Assembly: GCA_001414485.1 (NCBI GenBank)
Contig: LLEY01000208.1
Location: 29,915 to 93,914 of the forward strand
DNA: 64,000 nucleotides
Source: Calycina herbarum
Lineage: Eukaryota > Ascomycota > Leotiomycetes > Helotiales > Pezizellaceae
Direction of reading: 5' to 3'
The translations under genes and the position numbers were made by a program. The notes beneath the pieces were generated by a model, which ran no database searches, was not told the DNA's origin, and worked only from the letters and a program-made list of their open reading frames with translations. Positions 25,201-36,084 of the stretch are shown one piece after another (the first letter of the stretch is position 1; each line of letters opens with the position of its first letter).

Positions 25201-26970
25201 CATTTTTATAGATACCGTAGTCACATTTTTCCCTCCCAAGGAGGTTGATATAAAACCTGGCGGGCGTCCCATGATGTACTCTTCTGCCCTGGAACCCGAA
25301 GCTCCGCCAGGTATTACACCACTGCTGAGATCCAAAGGGGACATACAGACTGCTATATTGAAGGACTTGGAATCGAAAGCCGAGTTAATTACCAACAAAT
25401 GGGATATGGCTGCATTGGTTGTGAAGCACGCCGTCACTGTTTTATTTGATCGATTCGAGACCAAAGAACCACATGTTATGACCCACTTTGGGAGATATAT
25501 TGAAAGACTGGTAAGTTGAGCCAAGTGTCTAGTTCGGGAAATTAAGAAAACTCTTCTAACTTCTTTATAGACCGAAAGCCAAGCACGGTCCTGGTCGCGA
25601 TTGAAAATCGGTGGGCATTCTCCGAGTTCTTTTTCCCTCTTTAGTGTTGTTTTAGGAGGACTGAGGCATGATTTCCTCCTCAGACAACACATTTCCTCCT
25701 CAGACAACCTTGATTCCTGCTAGTTTCCTCAAACATACTTCTATAAATTGTAATACTAACTCAGAGTTTGTCCGCAGGACGTGGTCGAAGGCTTCGTGGG
25801 TCGACTAAGGATGTGCAACAAATATTCCAGGATATCCGAGACTTGCGAGAGCTTCGAGATGTTGAAGATGAGTTAGGGATTATAAAGAAAATATTGGACA
25901 AACAACAGACACATGTTGGTAAAATGCAGAAGGAATATGGCGAGAGGATTCATTTAACCGATAGCAAGGGGGTTTGGTATCTTGATGAGGCTGTGAACAT
26001 GATTGATCGACAACATGAACAGATTACGAGGATGCTAGAGAATTTACAAGTCACGATCAAGGGAGTAAGTTCTTACGGAGATTATGGGAAACTTTCAAGT
26101 TCGCTGACCGGGTATAGTACGATGATCTCATTGCTTTGCAGCAAAATCAAATTTCTCTTTATGAGGCTATTGATGCAGGCGAGCAATCTAGAGCTGTCAC
26201 GATATTTACAGGTAAGTGAAATGCCATAATTCGATGAAATGATTCGCTAACCGAATGACAATTGTAGTTTTCACCGTCTTTTTTGTTAGTACTCCTTCAC
26301 TCATATACACACTTTCGGTGTAGATTCTGATATATTTAGCTTCCCTTGTCATTTTTCACCTCCTTGTATGGAATGAACATCCAAGAATGGAGCGGAGAAG
26401 ATTCCAATGTATCCATGAACTTCATGCTATCAACAACCCGTAAGTCCCACATAATCTTTGGGCACTTCTCCCATTAGATGCTAACAATTCCAAGTTCCCA
26501 TCTCCTTTTTCGTGATCGCCATCGCTTTTCTCTTCGCGAACGACAGTCGTGCCCGCTCATCCCTAGTAGAAGCTTACCAGATCACCCTCGAATTCCTCAT
26601 CATAATCGTCGAAACCTTCCTTCGCTTCCTTCGTCTCCCCGGTCTAGCACGACGGACCGATAGGCTCTGGAAACAATTCAAACATACATATTTCACTCCA
26701 CTCAAAATATCTTTGAAGAGACATCGGACTTTGAGGATAAAGGAGAAGAAGGAAAGGAGAGAGAAAAGTAGAGTTGAAGTCAAGAAATTGGGATTGGACG
26801 AGAAATTTCCGAAGAGAGGGGGAGAGCATAGGAGTCCCCGGTCGGCTGAATTGGTAGATGGGGGCGTGAGGAAGAGATGGAGTTGGGGGAGGGGTGAAGA
26901 TGGTAGAGTGGAAGTTGGTGAAGGGATTAGAGGCTATGATGGAGCGTTGAAAACACAGGGAAATGTTTGA
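22221..26970 (+). CDS. Lipase-like / CorA fusion protein, about 12 exons
   Basis: Start at ATG 22221 (MPSISRRPT); exon 1 ends at 22312 and resumes at 22368, giving DIVLVPSVGADPIATW, the first strand and loop of the alpha/beta-hydrolase domain seen at the N-terminus of many fungal NLR-like proteins. The nucleophile elbow reads CHGTGGLVV where GHSxGG is expected, so the catalytic Ser is replaced by Thr. The domain closes with SLYETVSGG and VVPAESATYG. The middle part shows RWIHVP...WVE, YLHWE, a DQYMYTTLPDT...RDRDQ block and VDQLW-VTFFPPKE, all typical of fungal CorA-like proteins. A long coiled-coil region (about 25780-26170) follows, then the CorA membrane hairpin with an intact YGMN at 26367-26378 and a second span before a basic tail. 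Introns are about 50-100 bp; several boundaries were matched to GT-AG sites but not every join was checked. Mg2+ channel fold at the cell surface or vacuole is inferred from the family; the fused pseudo-hydrolase suggests sensing or signalling. Confidence 0.7.
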
Positions 26971-27177
26971 ATGCTGAATGTCAGATTGTTTATGACACCA
27001 GGTAACTGCAAACCATCGATGACTAACCCACATGAAACGAACATAACTCCATAACCCCATGAAGAAACTCCAAGTATTATCAAAAATAAAATTCCCCATC
27101 CCCATCCCCCTCATCATCATTATCATTATCGTTAAAATCCACTGTACTCTTTCCAAAAATTGGCTCGAACCAGATGT

Positions 27178-27557
27178 TCAGATCTTTAACTGATTTCTTT
27201 TATGAGCCGCCAGCATCTTTCCCTTCAGTTTAGTTTTGGTTTTTCCCCAAAAATCCACGTCACCTCGAGAGACTGGAATTTTCATCTTGACTGGACCATC
27301 AAGGTGCAAATAGATTTTTTCAATCTCAGATGTGCAGATTTTATCGCTCTTCGCCATTTCGGAAATACCAGCGAGAAAGATTGATAATGTCATGTCTTGC
27401 AGAGGTTCCCCTTCCCAAAGCGTTTCCCACTCCTTGGGTATCTGTGTTTTGATCCAGAATATCAATCTTGTTGAGTTCTGCGAGTTCTGCTTAGAAGTTT
27501 TGTTTATCAGAGGCGCATGGAATAAAGGGTCCCCTTGGTCGACTAAAGCATTGGCTT
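27178..27557 (-). pseudogene. 3' fragment of an unknown gene cut by a transposon end
   Basis: A reading frame of about 125 codons on the minus strand is open from the transposon boundary near 27557 to a stop at 27178. It contains no start near its upstream end: the protein-like sequence (DPLFHAPL, then FWIKTQIP, EWETLWEGE, ISRGDVDFW-like blocks) simply begins where the repeat ends. Composition is that of the normal-GC island. The missing 5' part is not visible on the far side of the 10.4 kb repeat block. The family is not recognised. Confidence 0.5.
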
Positions 27558-27558
27558 A

Positions 27559-27740
27559 AGTACGGAGGACATTAGCAGAGAAATGGCTAATAGAAAAACA
27601 AAAACATAAAACATAAATCACGATTTACTCTAATAAAATAATAATATTTTTTAAAAGCCTTTAATACTTAATTAAACTATATAATATAATTAGATACGTA
27701 ATAGAAAAGTAATTTAATATATAAAAAGTCGATGTTGGTA
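27559..27740 (-). repeat. Terminal repeat copy A (inverted)
   Basis: Starting at GTACGGAGGACATTAG, this ~180 bp sequence is the reverse complement of sequence at 36085-36229 plus 37908-37967, and more distantly of 35391-35592. It begins exactly where normal-GC sequence ends, so it marks one end of the composite element. It lacks the Tc1/mariner insertion present in copy C; the corresponding empty TA is at 27626-27627. Confidence 0.8.
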
Positions 27741-27904
27741 TGACTTTACGTTATATTTGTAGTGCTAAATACAGTGTATTATTCTTGTCTTGTCTTGTCA
27801 AAGTAGCTACGTAGGTCCTTCTTATATAGCCCTTTCCAGGTCACGTGAACTAGCTACAAAGTAGTATTCACCTGAAACGACAGTCGATTAAGAGTTAAGA
27901 AGTC

Positions 27905-28345
27905 GTAGTATATAAAATCAGCTATATTAGGCTTATTTTAATAGCTATGATTATATAAGTTATATAAAGGTTATAGAACTAAACTAGGGCTATTTAGATA
28001 TAAACTTCTTTTTTTAATAGCTCTGATAATTAAAGAAGTTATAGCTAGATTTAGTAAAGAATTTAAAGAAAAAGCTAAGAAAAAATATATATAAAAATAG
28101 GCTTATTCTAATAACTATAATTATATAATATATATAAAGTTTATAATACTTAACTAGTATATTTAAATATAAATTTTAAATAATATAAATATATAAAACT
28201 AGTTATATTATACTTGTTATAATAGCTATAATTATATAATCTATATAAAAGTAGTAGAGCTAAGCTAAGACTATTTAGATATAAACTTCTTTTTTTAATA
28301 GCTCTTAGTTTAAAGAACTTGTAATAAAAGTAAAATCTTTCTTTA
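27905..28345. repeat. Degenerate tandem repeats in RIP-altered DNA
   Basis: Three diverged copies of a ~140 bp unit can be aligned by eye, each with an 'aatagctataattatataa' core. Two of them continue into a near-identical 'gatataaacttctttttt' stretch. All are extremely AT-rich. Confidence 0.55.
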
Positions 28346-28479
28346 TACTTTACTACTTTAAAATAGCTATAACTCTTTTAATATAAAACTTATTAAAAAG
28401 ATAGACTTATATCTAAATAGCTCTAATTCTACTCTCTATACCTTTTATATAGATTATATAAAAGTAGCTCTTATTCTTA

Positions 28480-28890
28480 TATATAGTAGAAATATCTTAT
28501 ATTTACTTTTAATACTAGATATACTAGCTAGTATAATAATTATAATAATTTATAATAGTTATAATAACCTCTACGAATATATCTATCCGTCTACTAGTAT
28601 CTACTTATATACTTTATATATATAAGAAGCTTCTTTTTAAGTAAACTTTAACTTAATTTATTACTTACTTTTTTAATCTATTATAGTTTTATATAACTAG
28701 GTAGTATATAAATAAGTAGAAGATTAGTTATATACTTCTATAATCTTAGAACTTAGTAAACGAATTAGCTTTAGTATTCTTAGTATTAGAGAATTAGATA
28801 GTAATTTAGCTTTAATACTAAAAATACTAAGACTAACTTATAACTACTATATACTTAGTATAGCTAGCTATCTATATTATAATTAAAAGC
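28480..28890. repeat. Dispersed repeat, copy 1 (second at 60370-60866)
   Basis: The block from the TATA-rich microsatellite-like stretch through 'agaacttagta' and 'gctttaatacta' to 'atacttagtata' matches 60370-60866 in order and orientation, with scattered C/T and G/A differences. It directly abuts the apparent 5' end of the Helitron here. Confidence 0.7.
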
Positions 28891-28899
28891 GTAGCTTTT

Positions 28900-31800
28900 T
28901 TTTAGGTTCCGACCCCCCTGCCCGCGAGTCGAAGCCTGCCTTTTGAATCACGTGATCGAAATTGGCTCGATCACCTAATGCCGCTTAGTCATCGATTAAT
29001 GTTGTTACTTAGATCTTATAGAACTCTTTTCTCTTCTTACCTTACTTAGTTTTAGCTATCTTTGTTTAAGTTTACCTTTCTCTTATACGATAGCTGCTAA
29101 ATACTACTTAATATATATAAAGAAGCTCTCTCTTATATCTTTCTTAAACGATATAGACGTAGATATTAATTCGCGGGTCTACTTAACGTGTATTACATAC
29201 TACTATAAACCACGAAAACGCCGTACTACAGCTATAGTTAGTCTATAATAGCCAGCTCAACGCCTATAAAGAGACGCGCTAATACCTGTATATCTTCTCC
29301 TCTTCCTTCTATACCGTACTTATTAATATAGGCTCTTCTACGGCCGCCTTCCCGTCCTCTACAGATCTATGTCGTCTGCGAATCAACCTCTAAACTTGCT
29401 CTCTCCCTATAACCTCCTCTCCCCCTCGACGAACCAGGCTTCCTCTCTACAGACTAGTAGCAGCGGATTTAAAGCTTTAATAGCTCGATATAGGCTATAT
29501 AAATAGAAGATTATACCCGCTACCGCGAACAGTGGTTTATAATAGCTTTCAAGGATATAGTATACTATAAGTGTTACTTACGAGATCCTAAAGATTATAA
29601 ACCGTATCTTATATCTATAGATAACGAGATAGACCCTAGACCTGTTCTAGATACCTTACTAGAGCTTACTTAAGTAGAAGAGATAATTATTACCTGTTTC
29701 TACGTTTAGATAGTCCTCTTTCAGTACTGTAGACACTAGTATTACTATTCGAGTCACTATATAAGTTTTATATAGAATATAGTTAAGACTGTAATAGTAC
29801 TCTCTAACCTCTCCGCAGATCTAGATATTATTCTTATCTATCTACTAGATATAGCCTAGAATCTTAAGTATATCTCTACTTAAAGTGCTCTTATAGACTA
29901 TATTAACCTATATAGATATTAACGCTAGTTTAAAGCAGATTTTCAGGTCTATAAACGTTACGTCTTAATATAGCTCTATTACCTCTAAGTATACTATCCC
30001 GACTACTGTTATATCACTCTCTTATACGCTTACATCGAGTCGCTCCTAGACGATAGAGATATATTAACGTATTTCCTACGATTATCGATCCGACGACCTA
30101 CTCTATAGATCCTGTCGATAATACTACAGATAGAGTAGCGTCTAATATAGACCGTTTACTACCTATTAACACCTAGTCTATAGTTCTTAATCTCTATATT
30201 ACGACGACTAAGGCGGACTTAATCCGTAGTAAGCTTACGAGCTATAACGCGTAATCTTAAGAAATCCCTGCCCCGTCTATCTATATAACGCTGTTAGACA
30301 AGGTATTAGAGAATAAGCGGATCTTTATAATAGCCTTCTCTATATTCTATTCTATAGGCCGCGTAGACTTTAACAGCCCCTATATACAGTCTATATCCCT
30401 TAGTAACTACGCCTATTACCTCCTCTACTATTACGACAGCTGTTTTAGACGCTATCTACGGTAGCGGTTCTTAGTTTTTAATATCCTGATATAGTAGAAG
30501 GCAGCGAGCGCGGCCTGTTTCTACGTGTCTAAAGTGTCTAGCTTAAAAGATCTTATCTACGAAGAGCTTACAGCCGCGTTATAGAACGATACGTAGCTCG
30601 TCGATTAGATCGTCTGTTAAGGGTCCGATTTAATAAGCACTCGCTCGTTTTAGCGTAATAAGAGTATTAGCTTAACTACCTAGGCCCGTTTCCTCTCGTA
30701 AGAGACGTCTCTAGTTTTTGTCACCTTTAGTATAGTAGATATATAGTAGCACGATCTCTACTACTATCTTATAAGTTAGGAAGGCGTAACTAGTACGACA
30801 GATACGGTCTATTACTAGTTTATCTAGAAAGGGATTTAAGACAACCTATATATCGTAGCCTACTACCTCTAGATCCGTTTCTAGACGTTTATATAGACGG
30901 TATTACAGCTGCTTCTAAAGTTTATAGATTATTAGAACTGTTTTAAGTAGTAGACGCGTAGATTAGACTACCTCTACTACCTACTATAGATCCTATCCGC
31001 GTACTCTCTTAATTAATAGTTAGATATAGCCTACGAAGCCTTTATATAGTATTAGAGCGAACTGATTATAGCTTAGAATCTAGACCTGTTATAGCTCCTA
31101 GACCTCTATAATCTAGTATTACTTAACTCTATAGACGTTACGAATACTTCTAATCAATTTATAGCCTTAGTAAACCAGCTCTAGAAGCACTCCTATTATA
31201 CTACGAGCTACTGTCTACGGACGAATAAAGAGACAAAGTAGTCGAGTTACTAGTTCTTCTTTCTACAGTCTCTCTTCGTAGATACGACGATTACCTATAC
31301 TATTAATCCAAAGGCGTAGCTGTTCTCGCTAGCCTATAACAACTAGTTATATAATTAGTATACTCTCGTAATTACTATAGGTTTATATATAACGTCTATA
31401 AAGAGTATATAGCTAATATATCTAAGGCTAGCTTACGAATATAGATATCTAACTACTAATAAGTCTTTATATAGTCTTATTATATATTAGGAAGTACGTC
31501 TTAAAGCTCGAAAAGTCGTCTATATTATACGTGGAACTTCAAGCGTAAGTATTACTATATATAAACAACTGTATACTCTTACTCTCGTTCGTGTCTAAGA
31601 TCTTAAATAAGCTTATTAGAGAGCGTAACTAGTCGGCCTAAGAAGTGTGCTATATCCTCCTCTAGGTTCTGGTCTAAGATTCTTCGTAGATACTTATAAG
31701 CCTTAACTGCCGTCTACTAAAGAAGTAGTAAGAGCTTATTATCCTAGAGTTAGAGAGTGTAATAGCTAGCTGTTCCGTCTTATAGAGGTACTATAACTGC

Positions 31801-34020
31801 TTTATAGACGCTCTTAGTAGTCGAGCTCTCTTATCCCTCTCTCTATATAAGTGGTTATAGACGTGGGACTAGGTATAGTAGAGGCCGCGCTTACGAGCCT
31901 AGCCGCGGGTAATCAACTACTATCTATAGTACCTAAGCGATCCTACTGCTCTGTCTTATATAGACTACTGCTAGGTAAAGCTTATACTCTACTACCTGTT
32001 TATTATATATAAGGACTTACTTATAGTCGACGGAATCGAGTATAGGTTGTTTATAAGCGCGTTTTATATCTGTCGTACGTCTTATAACTACCTATTAGAC
32101 TTCTATACGAATCCGCTACGAGAGAGCGACGACAAGAGCGACGAGGCGAGTAAGAAAGAAGAACGAGATATAGATAGAATAGAGTAACCTCTTACAGACT
32201 TTAAAGCGTTTGCTTACTAGCGGCTAGGCTACGAACTAGACTTTATAGACCTGTTAGATACGTTAGACGCCCGCGAGATCGACTGTTTATATAACTAGTC
32301 TATTTATAACAGCCGTTAGATTATTATACTAGAAGTATAGAATTAAATAAAAGCTGATTACTTAATTATATAAGCTGTAATAGTCGATTCGTATCTATTA
32401 CTACTAAACTACGAGTAGAGGAAGCTATATAATATAGTAGTTAACTACTATACAGCTGAGTTAAGCTGTTATAGACTGTTCCCCCCTCCGTTACTACTAA
32501 ACGTCGACGGTGTAGCTGGTTTAGGTAAGACGTTTACTCTTTTAAAAGCTTATACCCGCTTATAAGAACTTGCTATAGACGCTGAACTCCTAAATCCAGT
32601 CTTATAGGCCGCTTCTATAGGTATTACAGCTTTCAATTTCACTAGGAAGACACTCTATAGCCTATTACAGCTACCTATAAAAGAGAAAACGGCTAACTTA
32701 TTAACTAGGACCCTCTAAGCCTTATAAGCTCTCTTCGCTGTCTGTTGATTCCTTATTATCGACGAGAAGTCTATAATCGATCTAAAGATACTCTCTTTAA
32801 TCGATACTCGTCTATAGGTAATCTATCTATATAACGATTAGCTGTTTAGCAGAGTAAGTATCTTACTTTGTAGAGACTTTTACTAGCTACTACCTGTTAA
32901 TAGATACCTGTTATACTCTTTATAGCTATAATATATTAATGTAATTAGAGGATCGTACTTATACTAGGCGTTCGATTAAACAGTTCGTTTAGTAGACGTA
33001 ATATAATAATAAGGAGAAGACGATATCGTAGTCCGTTTTTAAGCTACGCTAAGTTGGTTATAGACTACAACCCTCTCGTAAGCTAGCTAGGAACTACTTT
33101 ATACCTATACAGCTAATTAGCTCTCTCTAGACGAGGTTTACAGATTTAATAATACGTTATAGCTCTACTATATAACGACGGAAGTATAAGAGATAAACTA
33201 TAACCGTCTCGTAGCTATAAATCAACCTATAAAGAAGCTTATAGCCGAGCACAAAGGCCGCGGTACGTCTACTATAACCGAAGAAGAAGTAGATAACTTA
33301 TCTACGAAGATCTATATTAGTATCGGTGCCTATATTATACTTATAACTAACCTTTAGACTAAGATTAGGCTTATAAACGGATTAATAGGTATAATTAAAG
33401 ACGTATCGTAGGATTATAGACGGTAAACGAACTAGCTACTGTCTATAATCTTAATATAGTTTAATAGCTATATAGGTCCTAGCTTTCCTAGTTGCTCTAT
33501 AGGTACTATGCTAGTCTTCCCTTAAACACGGTAGTTTAACTATAAAGGTATAGTTTGTTTATAGACGTAGTTCCTATTATAGCTTAGATATACGATTACG
33601 GTTTATAAAAGTTAAAGCTTAACCCTACTATAGGCTATAATAAACTCAAATCAGAGAGAGCACTGCTTAGAATTATTATATATAGCTGTTTCGCGGGTAA
33701 AAACACTTATAAGCCTCTTATTTAAATCCCTGTTTTATTTTAACTGCTTTAAAGATATAAACTTGATTATATCTAACGATTAAGAGCTAGATTATATTAC
33801 TAGGACTGCCTAGATTATATAACAGACTACTTTAAGTATTTATAAGCTATATACGTCTCTACCTTTATCTATAAGTATTGTTTTATTATTTATTACTACG
33901 AGTTTATATTTATACTTACTTAAATCTTATAGTATTCTTTTGTTATACTTATAAATAGGACCTTAGATAGGATTTATAGACTAAAAAACCTATTGCTAAA
34001 TATTATTATATCTATAAACG
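28900..34020 (+). mobile_element. Helitron, Rep-helicase pseudogene, heavily RIP-mutated
   Basis: A composition break at 28905 (TTCCGACCCCCC) suggests the 5' end. Despite dozens of TAG/TAA stops, the plus-strand frame shows a Helitron Rep region at 30719-30990 (VTFS start, then DYW-like block and the HUH site) and a Pif1-family helicase at 32490-33830: Walker A GVAGLGKT at 32509-32532, Walker B LIIDEKS near 32751-32779, a CRDFY-LLPV motif III near 32860-32900, and the C-terminal YIAVSRVKTL motif near 33673-33710. Order and spacing match autonomous fungal Helitrons, which transpose by rolling-circle replication. The HUH histidines read as tyrosines at 30969-30977. The element is dead; the exact 3' end (CTRR with hairpin) was not located and may lie as far as 35.3 kb. 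Confidence 0.85.
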
Positions 34021-35390
34021 GACCTTGAAAAAGGATTTACAACTCTGTAGTAGACTAGCTGTCCTCTCTCTCCTCCCCCCCCTCTTCCTCCTCTCCCTCC
34101 TCCTCCTCTTCCTCCTCCTCCTCTTCCTCTCTCTCTTCCTCTTCCTCTCCTTCTTCCTCTTCCTTATCCTCCAGTACCCTTGCCTCCTCTTCGTAAAGAG
34201 CCGCTAGCCCTCTATAGAGCTCCGCGAAACGACGTGCCCTCTGAGAGGCTAAGAGGGGCGCCTTACGAACACAGCTGGTACGCCGCGCTATTTTACGTTA
34301 GTAAGATCTTTTCACAGGCTATAAATCTAACTTATAGGCAGTACTAGAGCGGACAGCACTAGAACCCGCACTAGAACCAGTACCAGAGCGGCGGAGAGGG
34401 TTGTAAGGAGCGACCTAGGCCACGGCGGCGGGAGCAGGAGCAGCTATAGCAGCAGCGGCAGCAGCAGCAACATAAGCAGCGGACGCGATGTTGGCTAGTC
34501 CTATCTGTAATAGTTAGCTATAGTCTGTAATAGGTAGGAGAGTTCACTTACGGAGGGAGCAGCGGCGTCCTTCACTGCCGTAATAGCAGTTAGCACAGTT
34601 TTGCCTAAAGAAGCTAGGCACCGACATATACGTACTCTACGCTCTAGACCTACCTGCATAGTATGTACACCCGGGGGTGTTTACTTGGCCGGTTAATTAA
34701 CTAAGTAAAGCCTCTAGGTTGGTAGGCTGGGCAGTAGATATTATACGGCCGGGCTGCAAGGTAGTAGAACGGACCGTAACCAGCCCTGTAAGAGAGATCA
34801 TAGTCTATGAAGGCCGGTGAGGGAGGGCGGGTAGGGCAGGGAACGGTAGAGAAGCTGTATAAGTAGCAGCAACAGCAGCAGCGCTGGCGGTGGTGGCGGC
34901 GGCGGCGGCGGTGGTATATGTATTCTCTATTCTATAGTCTATAATTGTTAGTTTACGGCCTATAACGCCTTTTTATATAGTTAGGGTTTTAAAAAAGGAG
35001 GCTTACGTTCTGTTGTTGCTGTTGTTGCTGTTGTTGTTCTTGTTGTTGTAGAGAAGGGAAGGTGAAGGCTAGAAAAATTCAAGATAAATATCTACTACTA
35101 TTCACTTCACCTTCGATATTAAACGAATGTGTTACGTGACTGTAAACGGACGCATCACAGGCATCTTATTTAACCTTCTACTCTTTACAACCCGTAACGT
35201 ATCACAGCTACGCTTTTACTCCTGTGGTATTTACTTCCGCGGCCCCTAGTATAGCTAGTATACTTAGTGTGACAGTCCCAGTCACATACGACTGGATCAC
35301 GTGACCGAATCCTCGCTTTGCTGGATCACGTGCCGAGGTTCTGCCGAAGTCTCGCTTAGTATACATAAATAGAGACAGAGCGTTCTTATT
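34021..35390. repeat. Microsatellite-rich segment after the Helitron helicase
   Basis: GC content rises above the flanks. It holds a CT-rich tract (34067-34180), GCA/GCG triplets (34430-34490), GCA then GGC/GGT triplets (34860-34915) and TTG/CTG triplets (35005-35050; Gln codons on the minus strand). Near 35280-35350 two CACGTG-containing GC-rich repeats (GGATCACGTG) occur. No intact gene was found. It may be the Helitron 3' region or captured host sequence. Confidence 0.5.
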
Positions 35391-35592
35391 TAGAAAATTA
35401 AGTAAGTTTTTAAAATACTATAGCTTTACTTTTTATATACTAAATTACTTTTTTATTACTTATCTAATTATCTAGATTTATTAAATTAGGTTCTTATTAA
35501 CTTTTAAATAAATTATTATTTAAAGTATATTAAGAAACTATTTTATATTTTTAGATTTTATATTAACTAACTATTTACTAATATCCTTTATA
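35391..35592 (+). repeat. Terminal repeat copy B
   Basis: Begins 'ttatttagaaaattaagtaa' and matches copy C at 36085 almost base for base for 80 bp, then diverges. It recovers similarity at its end, where 'actaactatttactaatatcc' corresponds to 'gctaactctctactaatgtcc' of copy C. Confidence 0.7.
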
Positions 35593-36084
35593 TAAAGACT
35601 AGATATTAACTTAGTTTCTTCTTTAGAGAGTCTTTTATACTATATTATAATAATATCTAGTCTAACTTACTATAAGTTTATAAATTTTATATATAAATAT
35701 TGTTAGTATTAGGTAATAATTACCTTACTTACTAATAGGCTTTAGGTTTAAACCTTAGTCTATACTAGTTCTTTCTAGTGTTGTCTAGAAGATTCGGTTA
35801 CGTTCTCGGTTACGTAAACACGTGATCCTTAGAATCTTCTAGTAACTATTATATTTGTAAGCTATAGAAGCTTCTAGTACTTATCCTAGAAGTATATATA
35901 GCTCTCTACTATCCTTATAGTTAGAAATCAAGTCAATTTTAAGTCTTTTACTTATACTTATCTACCGATTCTATAGAAACGTGATTTAACGATCACTTGA
36001 CCTACCCTGTGCTTATCTATACACGGTAACCTAATCTATTACGTTACCCTGTTCCTTCTACAAATATTTTAGATTTTTAGAAAT
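35593..36084. repeat. Possible RIP-altered LTR between terminal repeats B and C
   Basis: From TGTTG at 35779 the stretch shows features shared with the solo LTR at 41069: a TGTTG start, AACACGTGATC, repeated TCTAGAA and a TATATATA box (near 35890). A clear end and target duplication were not found, so this is tentative. Confidence 0.35.

Noticed and set aside
34025..34207. Leucine-rich 60-codon ORF resembling a membrane peptide
   Set aside because: It is a CT-rich low-complexity tract in RIP-altered repeat DNA; any frame of such a tract is hydrophobic.
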